64,000 bases of DNA from NCBI GenBank assembly GCA_951799425.1, contig OX637394.1, positions 44,790,642 to 44,854,641 of the forward strand, read 5' to 3'. Shown here piece by piece: positions 34,589 to 46,908 of this stretch. Position numbers and translations under genes: made by a program. The notes beneath the pieces are model-generated. The model did no database searches. It was given only the letters and a program-made list of their open reading frames with translations, and was not told the origin of the DNA. How positions within the stretch are numbered: position 1 is the first letter of the stretch; the number at the start of each line of letters is the position of its first letter. Origin of the DNA: Ilex aquifolium (Eukaryota > Streptophyta > Magnoliopsida > Aquifoliales > Aquifoliaceae).

Positions 34589-37581
34589 CAGTGGCGGAGG
34601 GAGAGCTGGGCCAGGGTGGGCAAGTGCCCCCCCTCAAAAAAAAAAAAATTTTTTTAGTAGGGTATATGTATTATATATTTATATTATATATTATGTGTGC
34701 CCCCCCTCATTTATATTAGGCCCACATTATTTACCCAAAAAAATTAAAAAATTAAACCCATTTAAAACAAAAAAATTTGAGCCCAATATTATCTACCCAA
34801 ACCTATCACAAAAACTTTTGACTCAACATTAAAAAAATAAAATTTTTGGCCTAATATTAAAAACAAAACTTTTGGGCCACAATTAAAAAAATAAAGATTT
34901 TGGCCCAACATAATAACATGGGTTGAAAGTTGGCCACTTCCCTAACATAAAAACAAACTTTTTTTTTGTCTGTCTCACAATTCATTCACTCCCCCACTTG
35001 CCTGTTGGCTCTTGCCCAGCTGAAGACGAACAGAGACCTTGTTCAGAGAATCAGAGTAAAGGTGCTTCGACACTGTAGGGCCACCACCAACCGAGGAAAG
35101 GTTTTTGTCTTTCGTTGCATCGACACAGTAGGGCCACCACCAACCGATTAAAGTAATTACTCACTCACTCTCTCTCTCTCTCTCAACACACACACACGCA
35201 CAGCACAGTCTGTGCACACAACAAACACAATAAATTAATTTTTAACAACACTGTGCACACAATACACTTTTTGTGCATGTTAATTTTTAACCCTAATTTA
35301 TATTTTTGTGTATTTTGCCCTTATTTGAATTTTTATGCATTTTTCCCTAATTTATTTTTTTGTGCATTTTGCCCTAATTATTTTCTTGATTTGTTATAGC
35401 TCGGATTAGTAATTGGGGATGCCTTGAAGACCTTGAGTTGCGGTTATTGAGTCGACAGTGAAAAATATTTTTTGGTAACTCTCAATCCGAACCTATTTTT
35501 AATACTTTGAATGATATTGCTTGGATTTATTAAAATTATGAATTAGATACTTTTATGTATTTGTACTTGTATTTGTTTTCTAATACAATATATTTTTTAG
35601 AATGATAGCGATTAAATTGAAAAAATAGTTTGTTTAATAAATTGTAGAAGTGTATGTATAAACCCAATTTCTTGAATAATTTTTTGAAACAGTCATGGAA
35701 AAGTACTTCAAGAGAAAGCCTGAGTCAGAGTTATCACCACCTTCAAACAGAGGTGGTGATTCTTCAAAGAAAAGTCATGTAGATATTAATTTGGCGGATC
35801 TTTCCTCAGATCCCGGACTACGGCCTCAGATTATGGATTATAATCCTAATGATCGAGACCAAATTCGTAGAGCTTATCTACAAAAGGGTCCTTGTCAACC
35901 CCGCAACCATAATTTTCCACAAAAAGGATTTGGTGTTAAACTACGACGATTTAACAAAGCTTGGTTTTCTCAGTTTGGTAACTGGCTTGAGTATAGTATA
36001 ACAAAAGATGCAGCATTTTGTTTGTGTTGTTATCTTTTTAAATCAGATATGGGAGAACAATCGGGTGGCGAAACCTTTGTTAGCTCGAGCTTTTCAAATT
36101 GGAAGAGAATAGAGAAGTTCCAAATGCATGTTGGAGGCGTTAATAGTTCACATAACCAAGCTTGGAGAAAATGTCAAGATTTATTAAATTCAAAGCAAAG
36201 TATTGGAGCTATTTTCTTCAAACAGTCAGACCAAGTTCGAAGTGAGTACAGAACCCGGTTGAATGCATCAATTGATTGTATTCGATTTCTTTTAAGGCAA
36301 GGGCTTGCATTTCGTGGTCACAATGAATTTGAGAATTCAAATAATCAAGGAAACTTCCTTGAGCTTCTTAGATTTCTTGCGGATCACAATGAAGATATTA
36401 AAGATGTTGTGTTGAAAAATGCTCCTAAAAATCTCAAGTTGACTTCACCTGAAATTCAAAAAGACATTGTAACTGCAGCTTCTATTGAAACGTGTAATGC
36501 TATTGTGACCCACCTTGGTGATGCACTTTTTTCTGTTCTTATTGATGAATCATGTGACATATCAACAAAGGAGCAAATGGCTGTTGTGTTGCGATTTGTG
36601 GACAAGAAGGGACATGTAGTTGAACACTTTTTAGGTTTTGAACATGTTACTAATACTAGTGCTCTCTTACTTAAGGCAGCTGTAGAAGATTTATTTGCTA
36701 GACATGGGTTGAGCTTGTCAAGATTGCGCGGGCAAGGTTACGATGGGGCTAGTAATATGCGAGGTGAGTTCAATGGTCTCAAGACACTTATAATGAAGGA
36801 GAATGAATATGCATATTATGTCCATTGTTTTTCGCATCAATTGCAATTAGCTCTTGTGGCCGTTGCAAAGAATCATATTCAAATCGCGACTCTTTTCAAC
36901 TTGGTTGCTAATATTGTTAATGTTGTGGGAGCCTCATGTAAACGGCGAGATATTCTTAGGGAGAAACAAACGACTAGAGTTATTGAATTAATCGATAATG
37001 AGGAGCTTTCAAGTGGGCGAGGCCTAAATCAGGAAACTAATCTTACACGTGAGTGATACACGTTGGGGTTCACATTATAATTCTTTGATCAGCTTGATTG
37101 ATATGTTCTCATCAGTGGTTGATGTGCTTGATATAGTCTCAGAAGATGGTATAAATGCAGAACAATTAGGGGAGGCAAATGTTCTTTTGGATTTGCTACA
37201 ATCTTTTGAGTTTGTATTCAATCTTCATTTAATGAGAAGCATTTTGGGAATCACAAATGAGTTGTCGCAGGCATTACAAAGGAAAGATCAAGATATCATG
37301 AATGCCATGACATTAGTTCAAGTATCCAAGCAACGACTTCAAATGATGAGGGAAAGTGGTTGGAGTTGTTTTCTTTATGATGTCACATCTTTTTGTGAAA
37401 AACATGAGATAGTTGTTCCACAGATGGACGATATCTTTAAAGCTCGAGAGAGGTCAAGAAATTTTAAGTATTATATATAATTTAAAAAAATTATTTGTCT
37501 TTAACATTAATACTTCAGAAGACAAATTTTTAAACTTATAGTTAGTGCCCCCCCTCATATAAATTCCTGGCTCCGCCCCTG
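34589..37581 (+). mobile_element. hAT transposon nested in the Gypsy remnant
   Basis: 2993 bp with hAT-type ends: left CAGTGGCGGAG, right, reversed, CAGGGGCGGAGCCAGG. It has exact 8-bp target duplications AGTGCAGA (34581-34588 and 37582-37589). A subterminal GTGCCCCCCCTC motif occurs near both ends. It encodes a partial transposase on +. The copy is probably dead because the transposase is frameshifted and lacks its C-terminal dimerisation domain. Confidence 0.93.
35695..37480 (+). pseudogene. hAT transposase (TTF zinc finger/DUF4371 type), truncated
   Basis: A cut-and-paste transposase of the type often annotated as zinc finger MYM-type 1-like. It starts MEKYFKRKPESE. A TTF-type zinc finger spans about residues 65-160 (AAFCLCCYLFK ... 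NWKRIEKFQMH). The DUF4371/catalytic region then shows VLIDESCDIS, GQGYDGASNM and HCFSHQLQLAL. The first frame ends at 37056 and the protein continues in another frame from about 37049 (SDTRWGSHYNSL), so there is one frameshift at about 37048-37056. The C-terminal hATC dimerisation domain is missing; the element ends about 100 bp after 37480. About 595 codons remain of a usual 750-800. Confidence 0.85.
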
Positions 37582-37944
37582 AGTGCAGAGGTAGGCTGTC
37601 TGCTTAAGAGTAGTGCAGAGATAGGTTGTCTGCTTAAGAGTAGAGCAGAGATATGCCAAGCTTTTTTGGCGACCCGCAAGAGGCAAGTCAATCTTTTGAC
37701 GATCCGCGAGATGATTCACCTCGCCTAGACCTGTTGATTTCCTCAACATTCATATATTTTTGAGTTTTTGCCAATAGTTATGGCATGCTCTTTGGTGGTC
37801 GTTTCATTACTAAAAAAAGGAAGCTTGATGACCGGAGGCCTCCCAAGAAGGCGGTCATGCTGACCTTTTCATCGGGCTTCTCGACCTGAAGGACTTTCTC
37901 GTTAAAACGAGTGAGGTAGCTCCTTAACTCTCATCTGGGTCCTG

Positions 37945-38820
37945 CTATATGCTGAGCAGGTGGGTGGCAGGTTTCTGGTGGCGGCGTCCTCCAATTAACT
38001 GTGTCACAAAGGATCTGCTCAGTTCGGCGAAGGAGCCTATGGAGGCCGGAATGAGTTTGGCGAACCATTGTCGCGCTGATCCCTTCAAGGTAGTTGGGAA
38101 CGCTTTGCACATAATTTCGTCGGGGACGTTGTGCAGCTGCATCAAGGTCTTGTAAGTTTCCAGATGGTCCAGTGGATCCTTCGTACCGTCAAAGGTCTCC
38201 ACGGATGACATTTTAAACTTTTGAGGGAGGGGGTAGTTCGCCACGTCAAGTTTGAAAGGCGTATCAGTTCGTCTAACAAGGTAATCCACAGTCTCAGGTC
38301 CTTGCGCCTTCATGGCGTTGAAGACGTTACCCAGTTGGTTTTGCACATCTTTTATCTTTTTGTCCCACTGGTTGGGAGCTCCTTTGTAATTGTCATGAAA
38401 ATGGCTTCCATGCTCTGGTTCTCCCCCTCGTCCTCTTGAAAATGGGAGTTTTCATCATGGGGAGCAGGAGCTGGAGGTCCCTCATAGGGAGCTCCCCCAT
38501 GCTGGGCGCCTAAAGGGGCTCCCATAGGTGGGGCGCCCAAATGGGCTCCAAAGGTGGCGCCATGATGGGGTGTACCCGTATGGGGAGCTCTTTGACGCTC
38601 AAGGCGTGGAGCTCCTCTCACTTGAGGTCCAGGTAGTGCTCCTCCTTGCGCAACAAGCATCAGTTGAAGGATTTTCTGGTTCTGGGCCACAAGCTCCTAC
38701 ATGGTCTCCAGCATCTGCTGCGTACTTGGGACAGGATTGGTTGGGGGAGGAGCAACCTCCTCTTCTCTTGGTGAATTATCTTCATGTTGGTTCATCGATC
38801 TGGTAGTGATTGCCATCGAA
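37945..38820 (-). pseudogene. Gypsy gag remnant
   Basis: Minus-strand fossil gag with FDGTKDPLDHLETYKTLMQL and AFPTTLKGSARQWFAKL, closely matching the gag of the Tat element at 57220-57600, preceded by a Pro/Gly/Ala-rich N-terminal part beginning MAITTRSM. It is broken, and the pol that should follow is not recognisable. Confidence 0.83.
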
Positions 38821-38882
38821 TCGACAGAGGGAATGATTAGAAGTGAGAAGTTTGTCGTTTCCCACAGACAGCGCCAAACTGA

Positions 38883-39480
38883 TGATGCACAAAATAGGTT
38901 TGCACACCACCTGTCAAGTAATAGTAATAAATGTGATAATTTAGAGTAGAGAGAGAATACGAGAATTATAGTGGTTCGGTCAATGCGACCTACGTCCACT
39001 TTTGAATGGCTAGAGCTGCCGGATTATTTTATTAACTCCGGTGAGTAGAGAGAACAGAGAGTACAAGTTCAGAGAGGAAGATGAGGTATCTGCTCTGTTT
39101 TGTGTGTTGCCCCCCAAGTGTTGGTGGAACTTATATTTTATAGTCGTCCTCTAACAGATTGGGGCGACTTAATAGCAACTATCCAACTATTCTGGTGGGG
39201 TTTGGGACTTCTCCTCAACGGGTGAGACCGTTGAGGTGCTCTCCATGAGACTCGCTCAAAGGATGAGGAAGGTTGACCGCTTCCAAGGTGGTGGAGGTGA
39301 GGGTCTTGAGTGCTCCCTTGTTGTCTTGCATGCTCTCCTGATGTAGCTCCTCCTAATGAGCTTGACCGGACGTGGACCACTTTGGACGCTAGATCTCTTA
39401 GAGTTAGGTCATTGAACTTGTAACATGAGTTGGGCTCTTGGGCTTGTAACATGAGTTGGGCCCTTGGGTTTGACCCATCA
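38883..39480 (-). repeat. Gypsy remnant 5' LTR
   Basis: 598 bp. The first 60 bp or so (+ strand) differ strongly from the partner LTR, while the rest is closely similar. Confidence 0.87.
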
Positions 39481-39485
39481 AATAA

Positions 39486-42400
39486 CATTACTACCACTAT
39501 CAGAATATTCTTTTTTTTGAACTTAGATTAAATTCTTATTTGACCATTATTAAAAGAATTTAATTATAGTTGAATAACTCTTATTTTTTTATATACACTA
39601 AATTAAATTAAAATTTTAAGTATAAATAACATTACTCTATGTTCTTGGATTAGATTTCCAAATTAAGCCGTAGTTAAATTGCTCTTTAAATTCACTCATA
39701 AAAAATCTCTTATCATATCCCACCAATGAGATCATATTCCAACAAAAATTCAATCCAATTAGATTTTCCAACAAACAATGATAGATTTTCTTTTTTGTTT
39801 TTGATTGCAAGAAGGGGAGTCGAACAATATCTCTATGCCCAGGTTTTGAATGCACAGCTATATTATAAGCATGTATCAGGTAGGTCTAGTTAAAGCCCAA
39901 ACAAGGCCCACTTTTGATTTACCGAAAATTGTTGAACAACTTGTAGCCCAAGATGTATCCATGTCCAAACTAGAAATATTTAAAATATCATTTTTATTTT
40001 TTTTGTATCCCTTGATCTTTAATTTTTATTACTTTTTGATTTGAATTCCTTTTTCTACTAAAGTTATGTTATATATATTCAGTTTTATTCCTACTTATTT
40101 TAATTAATTTTGATTCTAGAGCTTCTCGCTATGTTTTTAGTTTATTATTTATTATTCTTTACTTTCATCACTCAATAGTTAATCTCATGCGTATATCGAC
40201 TATTGAAGCGCCAAGCATTCCCATTAAATTTTGTATTCTAATGCCCATTCAAGTAGTATTTGTTAAACGGAGATAGTCCCCTAGTAAATTTTGCTAATCT
40301 AATCAAATTATTAACTTAAGTTTCATTTTCTAACGCTTTTTATTAAAGTAATTTATTTCTTTTTTGTATTTTAAGTATTTTTAATTGATCTCTTTTTGTA
40401 TATTTTTTTTCAACTTCTTTTTTTGTTCGGACTTGCTCGCTTTTGAGGGTAGATCTTAGCGTAATGATAAAGTTGTTCTATTGTAATCTAAACGTCAATG
40501 ATTTATCTCACGAAAATAGTTTTATGTGTTTACAGGGATAACTTGTGTACATCTTTTCTTACTCTCTTAATAACCTTAACCATAAATATAGTAATACACA
40601 CATGCACAAATGTAAGTACATTATTATTATTATTATTTTTTTTTTTGGGGAATAAGTAAGTACATTATTTACATGGCATGATTTATATAAGGAAATCTAC
40701 TTATACAAACTACAAAATCTACTTAATACATACCGAGTGATGAATGAGAGAAAGGCTGGTTAATTTTGGAGAAAAATAATAAAAAATAATGTATAAATGT
40801 AATTTTAATATGTTTTTTTATTACTTCCTAAAGGATCTAAGTCCTAAGTTTACAAAAGTTTACAGTATACAAAAAAAAGAAATCATGCTAAGTAGTTGTG
40901 AGGGAGATCCCATAACTGCAGCATCCTAAGATTCTACGGAGAATTCTTGAATTTAGCAGATATGAGCCTATCTATATCAAATCTTCTGTCATATATAAAT
41001 GAATTATGTTTATTTTATGTATATTAGAAAAAAAGATTGTATTTTAGTCAAAAGAAAACTACTCCGATATTTTAGTCAAAAGAAAATTACCCCTACATTA
41101 ATATTTTATTTTGTGCGAACCAAACATCGAGTTTAAAATTAACCTAATCTCATTCCCTCTAATCCATCCTTCTTATCTTCTTTCGAGAGGTCGAATTAGA
41201 TGAAATTATTTATTCAATTTAATTTTATTTATTGAACTAAACGCCCGATTAAAGACAAGTCAATGTTATTGAGAGATACTATACCAAAAGTTTATACGCA
41301 ATCATAAATCTTATTTTGAGTTATTTATAGTTATTAATTATAAAAATAATAAAAAAAATTAAATAATTAAGTAATAAAATATTAGACATGTCAATATGTA
41401 ACTGCCAAAAAGAAAGGTGTATTCAAAACATTAAAAAAATTCAAAAAAATAGGAAGTTTGACTCTCCTGGATCAGCAATGGCTCTTTCGTAAACTTTGTC
41501 TATTTGTCCCACAACTATTTGGGATAAGACTACCGTACCAAATGAGATTTGGATTTGAGTAATTTATAACTATAAAAATTATAAAATAAAAAAATTATAT
41601 ACGAAATATAATAATAAATTAAAAAAAATATCACGGAGATATAATATCAAAACTAATCTGAAATCGTTAATTTTGGTTAAAATGATTTGTGACCGTTGAT
41701 TAAAAAAACTAATAAAGTAATAAAAATTCAATAAAATAAAATAAAAAACTCAAATTGTGATATGTTTTTATTGAATGAAAAATAGAAATATGATACTAAA
41801 AAATTAATTTTGGTACCGTAACCACACTCTTTCTCAAGATTTGATTTGACTTTATTTATGTTTGTGTAACGAAAATATAAATTTACTAGTAATTACTCGT
41901 GCCTGAAAGTATTATGTTATTCAAAAAAAAATTTAAAAAATTTGCCCATACATAAAGGCACTATATAACACAATTTCAACAAAAAACAATTAAATTGACA
42001 ACATTTATGTAAAAAAAGTCATGCTACGACTATAACAACATATATATTTCAAACATCTGAGAAAATATATCACTTGACAATATTCAATGTAATTTTTGTT
42101 AATTCAACATCCATAATTTCAATATTTTTAATCAACTTTATCTCAACTTCCAAAAAAAATGTTCACCAACTCTCAAATTCTAAAAAAATGTTGATTGTTC
42201 ACCAATAATTATGTAGAAAATTAATTTCACCGAAAAAGGTACCTATAGCCAATGGACTAATAGACTGTACTAAAAATAAATTAAACTCATAATACAAAAT
42301 AAGCAATCGATACAAAGTATTTTTTTTGGTCATACAAAATGTTGAAAAACAACATGTGAAGCAAGCAATGAAATTAGAAGTACATGAATATGCAAATTTA

Positions 42401-44315
42401 AATTATGAAACAAATGCTAACCTTTGAAATAATCAATCACAACTCAAAGAGCAGAAAATACTAAGGAAGTTCATAAGAAGACTTTGAGCATCAGTTTACC
42501 CTTATACAACCTCTCAAATGCCACAACTGTCAATCAAAAACAGAAAAATATAATTATGAAAATCGTATAATTCTTAGTCAACAAAAGTTTTTATAATACG
42601 ACAATAAAAATAATTCATAAAGCAAAGAAAAAAATGAGACAAAGGAAATAATTCTGTAACCAATCGTAAATGACAAGTACAATTTAAACACAAGAGTCAC
42701 TAACAAGAATTTGAATCCATCAGGTTGGATGTGTTGGTCCCTTTGGTAATTAAACTCAATTACTCCATCATTTTTTAGTTACTACAATGGATGTAATTTT
42801 GTTTAAAATATCTCCTATAGAACATTTTTAGGACATTATGAACTAAAGATAGAAATAAAAGCACAAAGATAACATGGTTCGACATATTTTGCTTACGTTC
42901 ACAGACTAAAAAATTACATCGATATATTGATATTTGATTACTTGATAACTGATTACATTATACTCAATCATATTTATAAAATGAGTATCTAATACGATAA
43001 ACATAAAATATTCTCACCCATTCTTATCTGATATAATTTGGGTATTGTTGAATCTCTATAAATTCTATCACATGTCTAATATATAAGTCTTAAATCTAAC
43101 TTAACCCAAAAAAATTAATATCAAGTTCATCCAATGTATATTATTTTCTTTTTTGTCAATTTATTAATTATTGATGTGAAACTTAACCCTCACACATTAT
43201 TTCAATATCTAAATTGAACATCATGAGATAGTTCAAGTGGTAATAGAAACGAGCTGTAAGTTCAAACATTCTGAATTCGAATTTTGACAACTCCTTGGAA
43301 CCAGACCATAATGGATTTATCCTTCGTGAATACTCTAGTCTGGCATGAATAACTTCCCTTTAACCGGACTGAGGAAAAGATTAGTCGAGGTGGTGCTCTC
43401 TAAAATCTTCAAATACAGCAAGACAGTCCTTCAATTTGAATAGACCAAGCTCAGATCACATTCATTTTTTTTTTTTTTTGCTACCCAGGGAAGGTTTCTT
43501 GTTCAGAACTTCAGATAGTCTTCTTATTAAATTCACAGCCGCGTGGAGAAGTTGAGCCCCAAGTCTTTTTGATACATTATTTTTGGGAAAAAAATCACAA
43601 AAACTGACTTTCCAATCTTTCCCACGTCCACCATGATTGAATATTCAGCCCAAGCTAATCAACCATGACAATATTTGGAAGAAAAAAAAATCCTAATGTA
43701 CTATCATCGTCCTCGTACAATGTATGTTTTTCTCCTTCCTTGCCCTTCGTCCCTCCCCCATCCTTATTAGCTAATAATAAAGTTTAAAAAATTACCGCAA
43801 GTTACAGGTTATTAATCTAATTTTTTTTGAAAAATTATAAATGATAGTAAGTTGGTGAGAGAGTGAAAGAGTGGTGATAAGAACCAAGTTTGATAAGAGA
43901 AAATCTTTGTTTACTAATAAAAAACCAACATTAGTAAGAGTGAGAGAGGGTTGAAAGATGAGTTAGAAGAAATGAGAGGAAAATAAAAGACGTGAACATC
44001 GTGCATTGGACGGGGATAATGGTAGTATATTTAGATAACAATTAATGGGAAAATTTTAAAAATTATGGGGAGTTGCAGTAATAAAAACTAATTCTCTTGG
44101 AAAAATTCAAATCAATAGTTGCTAATTGGTAAGAGACTAGAAGAGCAGTTATTATAGGAACCAAAGTACTAGGTAGTACTAGGTAGTGATTGGAGGATAC
44201 CTTAGTTTAGTAATAAAAAAAAATTAAGTTCTAGGAATTTAGAAACTAGGGAGGGAAGACTTAGAAACTAGGGAGGGAAGACTTATTAAGTCATCTTCTT
44301 AATTTGTTTGTTATT
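39486..44315. other. Unit 2 intergenic flank, no gene
   Basis: It matches unit 1 (4507-5885, 11805-13781 and 29298-30609). Differences include a deletion relative to unit 1's 5208-5440, an extra stretch at about 40243-40335, loss of the 10258-11804 segment, and about 150 bp extra at about 42066-42216 bounded by GAAAAT direct repeats. A SINE-like copy lies at about 43217-43399. No gene is seen. Confidence 0.65.
43217..43399 (+). mobile_element. SINE-like element (unit 2 copy)
   Basis: The duplicated counterpart of 29611-29793. It has GAGATAGTTCAAGTGGTAAT as A-box-like and GAATTCGAATTTTGAC as B-box-like sequence, closer to consensus than the unit 1 copy. Confidence 0.5.
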
Positions 44316-44374
44316 TATATTTCATTAGAAACGTTTTTGTCTACCAGCCCTTCTTTGGGAATAAATTGATCATA

Positions 44375-44612
44375 TGACCATAGTGTTTAATATATTGATA
44401 GACAGGAATCATACTAAATTCAGATGTTATAAATTTAAATTTTTGCAATTCTGTAGGGTTAGGTTATGACAGATTTATTTTGCATGAATACTTTAGTTTT
44501 TGACATGAATTACTTGCCTTTAACGGAACCAGAGAGAGAATTAGCCGAGGTGCGCATAAATTGTCCCGACACCCCTGATCATTAAAAAATAAATAAATAA
44601 ATAATGACTAAA
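44375..44612 (+). mobile_element. SINE-like element, separate copy with A-rich tail
   Basis: A more diverged relative of the copies at 29611 and 43217. It ends GAATTAGCCGAGGTGCGCAT followed by CCCGACACC, typical of plant tRNA-derived SINE 3' parts, and an A-rich tail with AAATAAATAAAT at about 44585-44605. Its start is uncertain. Confidence 0.45.
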
Positions 44613-44896
44613 GGGTACTAATTGTCTAGGAGACATGATGATCATTGTCTCTACAATTCATATCTAAATAGTATATAATTTGATTTATGTTGTGTTAGCT
44701 TTGGATCTTATATAAATTATGTATCATTGGATTCGTGTAATATATAACTGTGTTCCCATCAATCTATATATTAAACGGGTCTATCTACTCAACTTGATAA
44801 TGACTGAAACCACACATTAAATCCACATCCATTTACTTCGTATCAATTGCTTCTACACAGTCGCACAAACCGTGTTAAATATTGTTAACCCTAATT

Positions 44897-45400
44897 GTGA
44901 GACTAAGCTAGACAAAGATGGGAGAGACAGCTCTGTCCCCTACCAATGTAAAACAAAGGAAGATGCCTCACCTTTCAAATTTGGCCACTGCAAAATTTAA
45001 AATTAATGGGAAAATTTTAAAAATGAAGAGAAATTGCAGTAATAAAAAACTAATTCTCTTGGAAAAATTCAAATCAATTGTTGTTAATTGGTAAGAGACT
45101 AGAAGAGTAGTTATTATAGGAACCAAAGTACTCGGTAGTGATTGGAGGATACCTTAGTTTAGTAATAAAAAAATTAAGTTATAAGAATTTAGAAACAAAG
45201 GAGGGAAGACTTCTCAAACCATCTTCTCCATAATTTGTTTGTTATTTATATTTACTAGCCAAGGCCCTGTGTGATGCACTTAATTTCAAGGGAAATTTGG
45301 AGGCCGGTCCCCTTTGTAAGACTGAGCTAGACAAAGATGAGAGAGACAGCTCTGGCCCCTACCAATGTAAAACAAAGGCAGATGCATAACCTTTTAAATT
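44897..45400. repeat. Rearranged repeat cluster including a third copy of the unit end
   Basis: An 85-bp direct repeat (44897-44982 and 45316-45400, with GAGCTAGACAAAGATG and CCCCTACCAATGTAAAACA) flanks 45001-45256, a diverged third copy of the unit end (compare 30360-30609 and 44041-44315). This third copy continues past the point where the tandem units break. Confidence 0.75.
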
Positions 45401-45460
45401 AATTTATAATGGCAACGTCATTGCAGAACATTTGAATCTTTTAAAGACATTAAGACAAAG

Positions 45461-46908
45461 CAGGGGCGGCGAGAAGCGAAATCTTGGGCGACACCCTATC
45501 AATTTTTAACATAATAAAAAAGATAATATTATATAATGATTTAAATATTAAATACTATTTATTAAGAAATATTTTTTAAATCTATTGAGATGTGAAAGTG
45601 GTAATTACATCTTTGTTCCAAAGTTTTGTTAAAATATCTTTTTAGATAGATAATATATTACTAATCCATTTAAAGTCGAATGGTTTTGAATAGAAAGATG
45701 AAAAATTATTCAATTTTATATCTGTCACAATCAATGAGAATAAAAATTAAAGAAAAATAATATTACCAAAAAAAAAAAAAAAAGGCTCGGTGCACGAAGA
45801 AGTCGCAACACTAAAATATTTTTTATCCTGTCGTCTACTATGCAATTTAGAGTAGGTATGAACAATTTCAAACATACGAAAATATTTTTATCTTTTTATT
45901 TGGCTTAAAAAATTACAATTCGCAGATAATGATATTGCATTGAACCATAATAGTATGTAGAAAATAAAACACTCCAATTGGGGTGTTGAGTTTTATAAAA
46001 TGATCAAATTCCTTTCCGAACATATCTATTGCTTACAAAATATTATTAACATAATAATTTCAAAATATTTTTTTTGAAGTTTTAAAAAATTGTGTGAGTT
46101 TGTATAAGATCGACTATGTGACAAACAATAATAAGTTGGTTGGCTGAATTATCAAATAGAAAATGATGAGTTAGGCTGTTAGCATAACTTGTAGGTAAAA
46201 TTTTAAATTGTATAGAAAAAAAAGAGAGAAGAATTAACAGTAGAGTATATTTGTTAGTTTTTTTTGGTTCTAAATTCGTATGTAAATTATTTGCAATTGA
46301 CCTACAATTGATCTCTTTTTGTTTAAAATTTATTTCAATTGGATTCTAGTGGTATTATTACCCTTATTTTTTAAGTTTTTATTTGATAGCTTTTCTAATT
46401 TTATATAAAATATAAAAAGATGTTAAGGTCAATTATAAAGAGATGTAATACGTATGTCAAGTTTGTAAGAGTTGTAATTGATTTCTTTTTATAGTTTTTT
46501 TCTTCATATAAGATATATGTATCAACTTTACCCATTTTGACTTAAAGAGCTTTTATTTTATGAGATATAATATATTATCTTACTTTTATCTTATATATCT
46601 CTATATACGTATGAATCTAGTGTAATTAGAGATTGAATTCAATATGATTATTTGGTAAATACTAATATTATTTGATAATAATCTTTTTCGTTTGTATTAA
46701 AAATATTTTTGACACTAAGCTTTTATAAATTTTTTTGTGGGCGGTTTAGATTTTAATGGAGTTTAAATTTATGATCTATATTAGTTTATTAACATATATA
46801 AAATATAGGGTCATCTTTGTAAAAACCTAAAGTCGTTAATCTCTTTATGCTAGATCCGATCCTAGTTAAAATGTCCACTTTTAAGCCAATTTCTAGCTCC
46901 GCCCTTTG
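45461..46908. mobile_element. Possible decayed hAT-like non-autonomous element
   Basis: The left end CAGGGGCGGCGAGAAGCG and the right end, reversed, CAAAGGGCGGAGCTAGAAA resemble the TIRs of the hAT at 34589-37581. No 8-bp target duplication is recognisable and no transposase is encoded. The interior is AT-rich without genes. Confidence 0.4.

Larger units (their letters stand above)
32478..39480 (-). mobile_element. Ty3/Gypsy (Tat-like) remnant, non-autonomous, carrying a hAT
   Basis: Fossil LTR element on the minus strand. LTRs are 38883-39480 (5') and 32478-33076 (3'), with flanking AATAA target duplications (32473-32477 and 39481-39485). A primer-binding-type TTTGGCGCTGTCTGTGGG (minus strand) adjoins the 5' LTR, the same arrangement as in the Tat element at 55938. 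Only a gag region is recognisable and most of pol is absent, so the copy is badly broken. Excluding the hAT it is about 4 kb. The LTRs differ at roughly 5% over most of their length, which suggests an older insertion than the Copia. Positions 33590-34210 hold GGCGCCTGAGAGGTGCTGG-type short repeats, perhaps the remains of a proline-rich linker. Confidence 0.87.
30610..44315 (+). repeat. Tandem MYB duplication, unit 2
   Basis: The second unit holds MYB copy 2 and the matching 3' flank, interrupted by a Gypsy remnant (32478-39480) that itself holds a hAT element. Empty sites here for unit 1's Harbinger (40669-40671) and Copia (42877-42881) insertions prove that those came later. Likewise unit 1 has the empty site (about 4502-4506) of this unit's Gypsy insertion, apart from a small TAA-repeat length difference. 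Confidence 0.85.
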
